Shown here piece by piece: positions 8,091 through 17,256 of a stretch of DNA of 35,534 bases. This stretch comes from Clostridiales bacterium (GTDB taxonomy: Bacteria > Bacillota > Dehalobacteriia > UBA4068), in NCBI GenBank assembly GCA_009783415.1, contig WRHF01000004.1, forward strand, positions 1-35,534, read 5' to 3'. Within the stretch, counting starts at the first letter, position 1. The number at the start of each line of letters is the position of its first letter. A program made the position numbers and the translations under genes. A model generated the notes under the pieces. The model saw nothing but the letters and a program-made list of their open reading frames with translations, ran no database searches and was not told the origin of the DNA.

Positions 8091-11000
8091 ATGGAAAGAG
8101 AATTCACCTACGATGCTTTTATCAGCTACCGGCATACAGCACTTGATAAAGCTGCCGCAGACAAGCTTCAGAAGCTCTTGGAAAGATACAGTCCGCCAGC
8201 TTCGGTCAGATCAGAGATAGACCGGAAAAAGTTGCGTCTTTTCAGGGATGAAACCGAGCTTTCTATTGGCAACGATCTGAGCGAAGACATCAAAACAGCT
8301 TTGGAGAATTCCCGTTTCCTTATTGTCCTTTGCTCAAAAACAACCGCTCAATCCGCGTGGTGTCTGCAAGAAATTACCTATTTTAAAGAGCTCCATGATG
8401 GCAGCACAGATAATATCATAGTTTTGATGACCGAGGGGAATCCGTCCGAGGATCTCCCGTCTGAATTGTGCACAGAAACCCGCGCAATCAGAAGAGAAGA
8501 CGGTTCTTTGCATACCGAAACTGTTTATGTAGAACGTCTCGTTGCCAATATCTCAGCGCCTGCGGTAAAAGATTCAATAAAAAAACTGAAACGGGAGTAT
8601 TTGCGTATTGCAGCGCCATTATTTGGTTGCAGATTTTATGATTTGTATAAGCGCAATCAAAAAAGGGTCATTCGGCGGGTAATTACCATTTCTGCTATAC
8701 TGGTGGCTCTTCTGTCTGCATTCGCTACATACAGCAGCGCCATGGTTTATCAAATCAGCAGCCAAAGAAATGAGCTTGCCCAAAAGACGATCGATTTAGA
8801 ATCAAAAACAGTGGAACTAAATGAAACAAACACGGAACTGATCCAAAAGAATGACGAACTGGATTCCGTGAACTCTCAGCTGGAGCAAACAAACGATGAC
8901 TTGGAAGAAAGCAATATTGAGCTTGCCGCCAAAACCACTGAAGCCGAAGAGAATTTGATCTATGCAAATAGCCAAAAATCAGAAGCCGAGAAAAATCTGG
9001 AATATGCCAACCAGCAAAAGACCAAGGCTGAGAAAAACTTGGAATATGCCAATCGGCAAAAGGTTGAAGCCGAAAAAAATCTTGCATATGCGAATGAACA
9101 AAAAGAGCTGGCGGAAATCAATGAAGCAAACACAAAAAAAGCAAACCATGAACTGAGAGTTCAAAGTTCAGTTATTCTAACAGCACAAGCTAAACTTTAT
9201 TTTGACGATGGCGATAGAATAAATGCAATAAAAGCTGCTATCGGGGCATTGCCAATTGACGAAAATGATGATTTGCCCGTGAATACTACCGCCGAGTATT
9301 TACTATCGAAAGCGGCATCTATATATTCCGATTCTTCTGTTATGATGCGCAAAACAGTTGATACCTCCGGATATATTGCCGGAATGAAGTATAGCGATGA
9401 CGGATCCAAGCTCTTAGCATATGATACAAGTAATAATATTTACTTGATTGATACAAACAGTGACGAAGTTACGAAAACATATTCAGTTGTCAATGATTTT
9501 CATACTGTAGGGTCAAGCAGCGAAATTATGGATATAGTCATGGAAGAGGAGTATGCATATATTCTTTATTCCGGGGGTTTGGCCTGTATAAATCCCATTG
9601 ATGAAACTATACAGTGGTATATTGGGGGATTATTCTATGCAGATATGATAAAAACAAACCGCTCATCTGAGATAATCGCAGTAAAGACATTTGACGGAAT
9701 TTATTTCATAAATAAAAATGGTACATTAATAGAGGAATTTTCGAGTGATAAAGATTCCGGATGCTATTTTTCACTTGGTGATAATATCAAATACTATGAT
9801 TTAGACAGATACACAGCATTTGTTGATGAAAATGGATATTTATTCATTTGTACAGGATTTTATGGTGATTCCGGGCAATCCTTATTGCTGATCAAGCCGG
9901 ATAAAAGAACAGTAAATGCCTACAGCTTAAATTTGAGCGGATTATTATCAATGGCAGAGCTGGATGGTAATATCATAATCAGCGCCGGGACAAAATATGA
10001 GGGTAAAATCGTTTGCTATTATAAAAACGATTTAAGAGTTAAATGGGAGATCGATTATGACAGTGACCGGGCATACCTTTCCAAATATCAATTTAATAAA
10101 ATCTTCAGGCACAATGCTCTGGAATTATGGCAAAGTGAAGAGAAACGGGATGTGGTATGTGTTATTTCAGGAGAAAGTATTGTAAGCGTAGATTATAAGA
10201 CCGGAGAATTGCTGACAAATTATAGCGCGCATTCTGAGATAAAGGATATATGTTATCTGAACCGGCGAGGATTTGTCGGCCTTGGGGTAGGAGGCATTTA
10301 TAATTTTTGCTTATCTGAGTATTTATCTGTCAGATTTGCTTCGCTTCATTCTGATGAGGAAATAGAGCATATGGCTTATGGTTCAGAGGATAAATTCGCC
10401 TTTACGGAGAGCAATTCTTCTAAAATCAACACATATAAATCAGGTTCTAGAGAGAATCAGTCTGTTGAGCTGGCCGGCTCAGATACTGACAAATTCGATC
10501 TCTTAAGAGAAAACGGCTATGGGGTCATCGCCTACTTCGATCATAATTATAATAATGAAATAAATTCTCTAAAAATTTATGACACAAATAAAAGGGAGCA
10601 AAAGGGAGAAATCTCTTTGAATTCAGACAAAGAAATTTTGTGCTTGGAATTTGTTAATGCTGACAAGTTGGTGATATGTGATGACAAAGGCAGCATGTAT
10701 TTATATGATGTTGGCGGGCATTTGTTGGACCAGATAAATTTTTCTGAAAAAAGCGATGAAATCGCCGGCAATTCCCTGCTGCCGGATGCCGGCATTTCTT
10801 TTTCCAATTCATCAATTCTGGCTTCAAACCAAGGCGACCGCTTTATTTGCCGGGCATCGGAGCATTTAATTTATCTAGAAATCTCAATGAATACACTGAA
10901 TATTGAAGAAATAATTGATTGGCCTTGGACATACTATGATCTTTCTAAGTGTTTTACAGAAACAAACTTTAGGATAAATTCATTTTCAGCGCCAATATAT

Positions 11001-11639
11001 ACTGAAAACACACAAGGCGATACGGAATATTTACATAACAGGATTTTGTTCGTTGATGATAGCTATGAGGTTTCTTATATGCTTGACGGAGATAATGAAT
11101 TTACATATGACAGAAAAGAAGTGTCAGATCTATTGCTTTCCAATCATGGGGAAATCATTGCCTTTATAAAAATAGACGATTATGTCGGTATTTATTCAAT
11201 AAAAGATAAATTGCTCCGTAAAATCAAGTTTTCGGCAGGCAATGCAATTCCTAAATCTATCGTATTTACTCCGGACGATAGGTTTTTGCTTGCCTTTTGT
11301 CATAACGGCAATATAATTCGCTATTCATTGCTTGATTTAAGCATATCTGATCAAATTAAAATAGGCCTTGATGCATCTCATTCATCATGTGATTTTGAGT
11401 TTATCGGCAATAACGAGGTCATCATATCAGGCAATGAGAGAGCCATATTTGTTAATTACGGCAGCATGATGATCAGGGCGGAAATTGCTGATAATTATGT
11501 TGGCTTTATCCATTCATCAAGAAGAATAATAACATACAAATATAGTAATGGAAGTAAGAGATACACGCTGTATTATTATAAGTACCTTAGCATCGAAGAG
11601 TTAATTGAATCAGCAAAGCGCTTTGCGGAAATAGATTAA
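8091..11639 (+). CDS. Membrane TIR-domain protein with coiled coil and C-terminal beta-propeller/WD40-like region
   Basis: EREFTYDAFISYRHTALDKAAADKLQKLLERY, LRLFRDETELSIG, FLIVLCSKTTAQSAWCLQEI (TIR; candidate catalytic Glu in SAWCLQE); TM helix RRVITISAILVALLSAFATYSSAMVY; long coiled coil; many repeated strand motifs (e.g. SDDGSKLLAYDTSNNIYLID, TPDDRFLLAFCHNGNIIRYSL). Start at 8085 or 8091 preferred over the ORF-track TTG. Confidence 0.9.
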   Translation: MEREFTYDAFISYRHTALDKAAADKLQKLLERYSPPASVRSEIDRKKLRLFRDETELSIGNDLSEDIKTALENSRFLIVLCSKTTAQSAWCLQEITYFKELHDGSTDNIIVLMTEGNPSEDLPSELCTETRAIRREDGSLHTETVYVERLVANISAPAVKDSIKKLKREYLRIAAPLFGCRFYDLYKRNQKRVIRRVITISAILVALLSAFATYSSAMVYQISSQRNELAQKTIDLESKTVELNETNTELIQKNDELDSVNSQLEQTNDDLEESNIELAAKTTEAEENLIYANSQKSEAEKNLEYANQQKTKAEKNLEYANRQKVEAEKNLAYANEQKELAEINEANTKKANHELRVQSSVILTAQAKLYFDDGDRINAIKAAIGALPIDENDDLPVNTTAEYLLSKAASIYSDSSVMMRKTVDTSGYIAGMKYSDDGSKLLAYDTSNNIYLIDTNSDEVTKTYSVVNDFHTVGSSSEIMDIVMEEEYAYILYSGGLACINPIDETIQWYIGGLFYADMIKTNRSSEIIAVKTFDGIYFINKNGTLIEEFSSDKDSGCYFSLGDNIKYYDLDRYTAFVDENGYLFICTGFYGDSGQSLLLIKPDKRTVNAYSLNLSGLLSMAELDGNIIISAGTKYEGKIVCYYKNDLRVKWEIDYDSDRAYLSKYQFNKIFRHNALELWQSEEKRDVVCVISGESIVSVDYKTGELLTNYSAHSEIKDICYLNRRGFVGLGVGGIYNFCLSEYLSVRFASLHSDEEIEHMAYGSEDKFAFTESNSSKINTYKSGSRENQSVELAGSDTDKFDLLRENGYGVIAYFDHNYNNEINSLKIYDTNKREQKGEISLNSDKEILCLEFVNADKLVICDDKGSMYLYDVGGHLLDQINFSEKSDEIAGNSLLPDAGISFSNSSILASNQGDRFICRASEHLIYLEISMNTLNIEEIIDWPWTYYDLSKCFTETNFRINSFSAPIYTENTQGDTEYLHNRILFVDDSYEVSYMLDGDNEFTYDRKEVSDLLLSNHGEIIAFIKIDDYVGIYSIKDKLLRKIKFSAGNAIPKSIVFTPDDRFLLAFCHNGNIIRYSLLDLSISDQIKIGLDASHSSCDFEFIGNNEVIISGNERAIFVNYGSMMIRAEIADNYVGFIHSSRRIITYKYSNGSKRYTLYYYKYLSIEELIESAKRFAEID

Positions 11640-11661
11640 GTTATTATGGAGGAATCAAACT

Positions 11662-14061
11662 ATGGGCATTCTCATCTGCGGTCACGCCTACACCCGCGTC
11701 TTCACCCATATCGAAAATGGCATTCGCTACGAGTTTTCCGCCCCCGGCGGAGCAGAACTGCTTAAGGCATTACTAAATGCAGAGCCTGCTTCTGAGCTTG
11801 AAGGCGAAAGAAGGGAATTTTTTGAGCTGGGGTATGTTATTGATAAACCGGCAAAAAAGGAATATTATTCCATTATACGCCGTGCCGGGGCTATAGGTAA
11901 TAAGATGGATGTTATCAGCGGGCCGGCCAAGGAAAGCCGGATTATTTGGGATGAAGGTTTTGGTGGTATCTGCTTACCGGGAGATCAGCCGCCAACCTTG
12001 TGGGCATCTAAAAAATCCTTGCCCGATAAGAATTGCTTCGATAAAGCAGCGGTGAACGGTTTCCTGTTTCTAGATGCGGATATACTCCGCACAGCAGGCG
12101 CCTTGATCAGCCGGCAGATTTCCTGGGAACGCACGGCAACGGAATTGATCTGGCAGATCCAAAATAATCCTGTTTTGTCTTATTTGCTCAAGGCGCCGCA
12201 TATTCTTATTGCTTTTGCCGAGGATGGTGCTGTTTATATCAAACGTGAAAATGGTGAAATTAAGGCTTCACTGGTGCTGACTCATGGCGGAGGAGAAGGG
12301 ATTTTGCGGGAAAAGCTTAAAGGTGAGATCGATGATGCTTTTATCCTGATGACCGCAAGTCTGGCCAAGCAATTCCCGGCGGTATTGAGTGGTAAAGAAC
12401 CCTTGCTAGTCCTCCCCCTATTACGGACTGCAGAAGCGCTTATGAACTCCGGCTATACCATAGCCGGACTGGAAAACAGTCAGTTTACTATTATTACGGA
12501 AACAGAGGAAGCGGAGATTGCCTTTGAGATCCCCCTAACACCTGATGGAAATGTTATTGGCCGGGATAATTGGTGTATTTCCAATAATGTGGGTGACAAA
12601 CGTGTTTTTGATATTGCCTATAATTATGTGCGGGTAGGCGCAAAAGAAATAGAAGGCTTGCCGCAATTATCTTTTGGCGCCTTTACTACTGTTGACCGCT
12701 TTGAGATCGAGGCTTTCCAAAACATCCGTAACCTGATTGTCGGTTATGACAAATCCGACAGTGTGCGCCCTCTCTCTATCGCTGTATTCGGTTCTCCCGG
12801 AAGCGGTAAATCCTTTGGAGTCACCCAGATTGCCAAAAATGTGCTGCCGGATATAGTAGAAAAGCTGGAATTTAATGTATCCCAATTTAGGGATCTAAAT
12901 GATCTCAGTGCAGCCTTCCAAAAAGTACGGGATTTGGTATTGGAGGGTAAATTGCCCCTTGTTTTCTTTGATGAATTTGATTCCGACAAAGACGGCTTGC
13001 TGCTGGGTTGGCTCAAGAGTTTTATCATGCCTATGCAGGATGGTAAATTTAAAGACAATAGCGGTGAACATCCTCTTGGTAAATGCATTCTCGTCTTTGC
13101 CGGCGGCACCTCAGCGAATTTTGAGGAATTTATGGCCCCAATGAGCCATAATGGCCAATTATCTTTGCCGCCCCATTTCTCTGAAGAGCCCATAAATCAT
13201 CTGATAATAGAGAACGGCAGACAAAAATATGAGGATTTTAAAAACATTAAGGGCCCTGATTTTGTCAGCCGGCTGAAAGGCATCATCAATGTTCTGGGAC
13301 CGAACCCCAAAGATAAAGACGACAAAAACTATATCCTGCGCCGGGCCTTGCTTCTGCGCAGCCTTTGCGAACGCAAATTCAAGATGAAAAATGGCATCGC
13401 GCCGGTGAGTAAAAACATCATCTGGGCGATGCTGCTTGTTCCCGAATACAAGCACGGCGCCCGGTCCATGGAAGCGATCCTGGAGATGAGCCGCCTGGAA
13501 GGCAATGTCTGGGAGCCTGTTTCTTTACCCTTTTATTCTCAGCTTGATCTGCATGTCGATGCCGCTGCTTTTATCAAGCTGGTATTGCGTAAGGTGATAT
13601 TGAACAGCTATGTGGATAAATTGGCAATTGCTATTCATGAGGATTATCGAAAAAAAATGCAGACAACAGGGCATGGCGACTATCCCAGCGTTGTCCTTTG
13701 GGATGATTTGCCGGAGGAATTCAAGGATTCAAACCGGAATCAGGCCCGGCATATTGGCCGAAAATTAAAAGAAGCCGGCTATAATTATGATGCCGGCGAC
13801 ACGTCATTTTCCTCGGTGGAAGTCTTTGACGAGGAGATAGTTCTGCTGATGGCTAAAAACGAACATATCCGCTGGCTGGATGAAAAAATCGCAGGCGGCT
13901 GGAAATATGATCCGGTGCGTGATGACGCTAACAAGTCACATCCGTTACTGATAGAATGGAAAAATTTACCAGATGAAGAGAAGCAGAAAGATATCAATGC
14001 TGTGCAAAACATAATTCCGCTCCTGAAAAGTGTTGGGTTGAGGGTGTATAAGATGATATAA
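11662..14061 (+). CDS. AAA+ ATPase with N-terminal putative PfkB-like region and tandem C-terminal RyR-like domains
   Basis: Walker A FGSPGSGKSFG, Walker B LPLVFFDEFD; RyR-like repeat 1 LAIAIHEDYRKK...WDDLPEEFKDSNRNQARHIGRKLKEAGY and repeat 2 KNEHIRWLDEKIAGGWKYDPVRDDANKSHPLLIEWKNLPDEEKQKDINAVQNIIPLLKSVGLRV. N-terminal FLDADILRTAGALISRQISWERTATELIWQI looks PfkB/ribokinase-like (weaker). Starts 22 bp after the TIR gene; RBS GGAGGAATC. Confidence 0.88.
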   Translation: MGILICGHAYTRVFTHIENGIRYEFSAPGGAELLKALLNAEPASELEGERREFFELGYVIDKPAKKEYYSIIRRAGAIGNKMDVISGPAKESRIIWDEGFGGICLPGDQPPTLWASKKSLPDKNCFDKAAVNGFLFLDADILRTAGALISRQISWERTATELIWQIQNNPVLSYLLKAPHILIAFAEDGAVYIKRENGEIKASLVLTHGGGEGILREKLKGEIDDAFILMTASLAKQFPAVLSGKEPLLVLPLLRTAEALMNSGYTIAGLENSQFTIITETEEAEIAFEIPLTPDGNVIGRDNWCISNNVGDKRVFDIAYNYVRVGAKEIEGLPQLSFGAFTTVDRFEIEAFQNIRNLIVGYDKSDSVRPLSIAVFGSPGSGKSFGVTQIAKNVLPDIVEKLEFNVSQFRDLNDLSAAFQKVRDLVLEGKLPLVFFDEFDSDKDGLLLGWLKSFIMPMQDGKFKDNSGEHPLGKCILVFAGGTSANFEEFMAPMSHNGQLSLPPHFSEEPINHLIIENGRQKYEDFKNIKGPDFVSRLKGIINVLGPNPKDKDDKNYILRRALLLRSLCERKFKMKNGIAPVSKNIIWAMLLVPEYKHGARSMEAILEMSRLEGNVWEPVSLPFYSQLDLHVDAAAFIKLVLRKVILNSYVDKLAIAIHEDYRKKMQTTGHGDYPSVVLWDDLPEEFKDSNRNQARHIGRKLKEAGYNYDAGDTSFSSVEVFDEEIVLLMAKNEHIRWLDEKIAGGWKYDPVRDDANKSHPLLIEWKNLPDEEKQKDINAVQNIIPLLKSVGLRVYKMI

Positions 14062-14082
14062 TAAAAAGCTCTTTCCTAAAGT

Positions 14083-14133
14083 TATTTTCCAAACGGAAAA
14101 GAACTTTACTGATTCAGGTTTTTCTGTTATAAT
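14083..14133 (+). promoter_or_regulatory. Imperfect palindrome overlapping the -35 of the second AAA_14 ATPase promoter
   Basis: AAAGTTaTTTTCC-AAAC-GGAAAAgAACTTT; TTTACT (14105-14110) - 17 bp - TATAAT (14128-14133). Confidence 0.55.
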
Positions 14134-14154
14134 ATTGACGAGGTGGTGATTGAG

Positions 14155-15354
14155 ATGGAAAAAATTGTCCCGCGTCCGCGTTTTTTGGAAAAACTGATAA
14201 AATTCCGTGAGGTCGATGTTATCAAAGTCGTAACAGGCGTCAGGCGTTGCGGCAAATCAACTTTGTTTGAATTGTTTATTGAGCACCTGAAGCAGGCAGG
14301 CGTTGAGGAAAGCCAAATCATTCATATCAATCTGGAAGACGTTAATATGGAGCATTTGCATGACTACCATGCCCTGAACGAATTTCTTGTGAACAAACTG
14401 CAAAAGGAGAGGATGACCTATATCTTCATTGACGAAGTCGGCCGCTGCCCGGGGTTTGAAAAAGCGGTTGACAGCATCTATATCAAAAAAAATACAGATG
14501 TCTATATTACAGGTTCTAATGCTGACTTGCTTTCCGGTGAACTTGCTACTTTGATTTCGGGGCGTTATGTGGAAATCAAAATGCTGCCGTTTTCATTTGC
14601 GGAGTTTTATGAGGCAAACGAAAACAAAGATAAAAACAGGGCATTTATTGACTACCTGAATATCGGAAGCCTCCCGGTTGTCGTTACCCAGCTGAAGAGT
14701 GATATGGAGCTTTCTGACCAGTATTTGGAGGGTATTTATAATACCGTCATTGTCAAAGATGTTGTCAGCCGAAAGGGCATCAGTGATATCGGTTTGCTGA
14801 AAAATATTGTCAAGTACCTTTGCAGCAATGTGGGCAGCTCCATTTCAACCGCAAATATAACCGGCTATATCAACAACTCCGGCAGAAAAATTACCCAGAA
14901 GACAGTTGATAAATATATCAAAGCCCTGGTGGATAGTTTCTTGTTTTATAATGTTGAGCGCTATAATATTAAGGGCAAAAACCTCTTGAAAACACTTGGT
15001 AAATATTATATCGTTGATACGGGATTGCGCAATCATCTGCTTTCTTCGGCAAATTTAGATACCGGTCATCAGATAGAGAACATTGTATTTCTGGAACTCT
15101 TGCGCCGCGGTTACCGGGTAAACATCGGTAAAATTGATGAGAGGGAAATTGATTTTGTTGCGGCCAGGCAAAACACCAAGGAATACTATCAAGTCTCCTT
15201 GTCTGCTCTTGACGAACCGGTCCGGGAGCGCGAGCTCGCCCCCCTGCTGAAAGTCAGCGACAATTATCCGAAATACCTTTTGACGCTTGATTTCATTAGC
15301 GGAGACTATGAAGGAATAAAGCAAATCAATTTAATTGATTGGCTGCTGCTATGA
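14155..15354 (+). CDS. ATP-binding protein, AAA_14 / DUF4143 family (paralog of 4735-5931)
   Basis: GVRRCGKSTLFELF, YIFIDEVG, YITGSNADLLSGELATLISGRYVEIKMLPFSFAEFY, C-terminal EIDFVAARQ. ATG at 14155 has RBS AGGTGG; the track start 14143 is an alternative. Confidence 0.92.
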   Translation: MEKIVPRPRFLEKLIKFREVDVIKVVTGVRRCGKSTLFELFIEHLKQAGVEESQIIHINLEDVNMEHLHDYHALNEFLVNKLQKERMTYIFIDEVGRCPGFEKAVDSIYIKKNTDVYITGSNADLLSGELATLISGRYVEIKMLPFSFAEFYEANENKDKNRAFIDYLNIGSLPVVVTQLKSDMELSDQYLEGIYNTVIVKDVVSRKGISDIGLLKNIVKYLCSNVGSSISTANITGYINNSGRKITQKTVDKYIKALVDSFLFYNVERYNIKGKNLLKTLGKYYIVDTGLRNHLLSSANLDTGHQIENIVFLELLRRGYRVNIGKIDEREIDFVAARQNTKEYYQVSLSALDEPVRERELAPLLKVSDNYPKYLLTLDFISGDYEGIKQINLIDWLLL

Positions 15355-15356
15355 GT

Positions 15357-16535
15357 TCAAAAATTCGTAACATCATGCTTTTTGATCCGGTTTGCCTGAA
15401 AAGCTATTATGGGGATAATAACGACTGTTTCGCAGATGAGAGTACCGATCAGGGATTCGGGGCAAAAATAGGAAAGTTGGAGGCCTTTTGCAAATAGAAC
15501 AGTCTCGTTCAGAACAAATATCATCAGCAAAACCATGACTGCCCCCAGAGCCAAGCCCAGCAAATTGATCAGGATAGTCTCTTTGATAACTTTGAAGGTG
15601 ATCTCCCAGCGGGAAAATCCGGTTGCTTTATAGATGCTGAATTCCAGCTTTCTATTGGCGTATTCCCCGATCAAAATGGCATTTATCATAATGGCCAGGA
15701 TCAGGGCAACAATAAGCGCCACAACAATAATTATCGCATAATATACAGCTAAAACGTCGTTGATTATATTTTTTTGATACTCATAATCAATAAACTGCAG
15801 GTCAGGATATTCTTGTTTTAATTGCATAACGGCAGCATTAAAATCTTCTCTGGATTTTTCCTTATCAGGAGTATTTTCTCTCAAAAGCAAAACACTATCC
15901 GGAGTATGGGCAGAGTCTATCCGAAATGAGGTATAGCCGTTTGACTTATAGGTCTGAGCCAGGGTGCTGCTTTGTTTAAACCCTGTAATCAACTCCCCGT
16001 CATTATCTATTACAGCTCCCTTTTCCAGACCCAGGTTTCTTTTCAGAAGATCACTCATAGCCATCTCACCATTGGCAAGCTGCCAATCGATTGAGGGATC
16101 AATGAACAGCCCTACAGTATTTTTAAAGACAGAAAAGTTATTCGAATTGTAGAAAATAGGCATAGAGATGCCTCCGGGTAATCCGATCAGCCTGGTAAAG
16201 GATATTTTCTGCCGGGCATTAATATCTCTTATCCCGCCGGTATTCTTCTGATCCGCAAAATAGCTGACCAGCATCACCCTGCCAATGCCAAAATTGGACT
16301 CGCTTGAAACATTCTTCAAAAATTCCAGACAATCCTGCTTATCCAGGCCGGTACCTTTTGAGACAATGGTAAAATCCTGATAGATATCTATTGTTTTCAG
16401 GTTCTCATAATAGGGGCTGCTGATATACAACCCGCCCAGATAGCAGATGGAAATAAGCGACATCAAAGCGATCAGAATGAATACCCGCGATCTGTTGTTT
16501 AGTAAATAATATAAAGCATGAATAGGCTTGATCAT
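15357..16535 (-). CDS. ABC transporter permease (FtsX/MacB-like)
   Basis: N-terminal TM, large extracytoplasmic domain, C-terminal TMs with EYANRKLEFSIYKATGFSRWEITFKVIKETILIN. Confidence 0.82.
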   Translation of the reverse strand: MIKPIHALYYLLNNRSRVFILIALMSLISICYLGGLYISSPYYENLKTIDIYQDFTIVSKGTGLDKQDCLEFLKNVSSESNFGIGRVMLVSYFADQKNTGGIRDINARQKISFTRLIGLPGGISMPIFYNSNNFSVFKNTVGLFIDPSIDWQLANGEMAMSDLLKRNLGLEKGAVIDNDGELITGFKQSSTLAQTYKSNGYTSFRIDSAHTPDSVLLLRENTPDKEKSREDFNAAVMQLKQEYPDLQFIDYEYQKNIINDVLAVYYAIIIVVALIVALILAIMINAILIGEYANRKLEFSIYKATGFSRWEITFKVIKETILINLLGLALGAVMVLLMIFVLNETVLFAKGLQLSYFCPESLIGTLICETVVIIPIIAFQANRIKKHDVTNF

Positions 16536-17221
16536 ATATTTTTTTCCTTAGATATAATTTTGGTTGTGCCCAGAATGCTTCCATCCCACATTTCTATCTT
16601 TCCGGAAGCATTTTTAAGGATCGATGTATCATGGGTAATAACCAGGACCAGCTGACTTAAAGCATATGTTTTCAAGACGTCCATTACAAGATTGGCAGTG
16701 TCATGATCTAAAGATGATGTGGGTTCGTCGGCAAAAATAACTTTAGGATCGTTGATCATGGCTCTGGCAATGGCGACCCGCTGTCTTTGTCCGCTGGAGA
16801 GCGCGGGCGGACGCTTTTGCATTTCGCTGGGTTTGATGCCAAAATCAAAAAGGAGTCTTTGGCCCCGTTCCGCCGCCAGAGAAGAATTTTCTGTCGAGGC
16901 AATGATGACATTATCCAAGGCGCTCATATAATGAACCAAAAAGTGCCTCTGGAATACAAAACCAAATTCACGGCGTCTCAAGGACTCCTTTTCCTTTTGG
17001 CTATAATCTTTGAACTGCTTGCCATCATACCAGATCTCACCTGCCGTCTGCTCTTTCAAGGTAGAAAGGCAATACATCAGGGTCGATTTGCCGCTGCCGG
17101 ATGGTCCCACAATCCCCCAAAGCCCCTTTTCGGGTAAAGTGAGGTCGATATTCTTAAGGGCAAAAACTTTTTCTGCCTTATCTATATCGTAAATCAAAGT
17201 TAGCTTTCTCAACTCAAACAT
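16532..17221 (-). CDS. ABC transporter ATP-binding protein (LolD/MacB type)
   Basis: Walker A GPSGSGKSTLM, signature ALSSGQRQRVAIARAM, Walker B KVIFADEPTSSLD. Start MFELRK at 17221 with AAGGAG RBS; the ORF-track extension translates a dispersed repeat. Confidence 0.93.
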   Translation of the reverse strand: MFELRKLTLIYDIDKAEKVFALKNIDLTLPEKGLWGIVGPSGSGKSTLMYCLSTLKEQTAGEIWYDGKQFKDYSQKEKESLRRREFGFVFQRHFLVHYMSALDNVIIASTENSSLAAERGQRLLFDFGIKPSEMQKRPPALSSGQRQRVAIARAMINDPKVIFADEPTSSLDHDTANLVMDVLKTYALSQLVLVITHDTSILKNASGKIEMWDGSILGTTKIISKEKNI

Positions 17222-17256
17222 AGTTAGAAACTCCTTATACCCATCATTTTCATTGA

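Noticed and set aside
12744-13193. 149-aa minus ORF in the AAA-RyR gene
   Set aside because: Overlaps the Walker A/B coding region in antisense; no domain.
4735-15354. Recent transposon or ICE bounded by the two AAA_14 ATPases
   Set aside because: No transposase, integrase, terminal inverted repeats or target-site duplication seen; the paralogs are clearly divergent.
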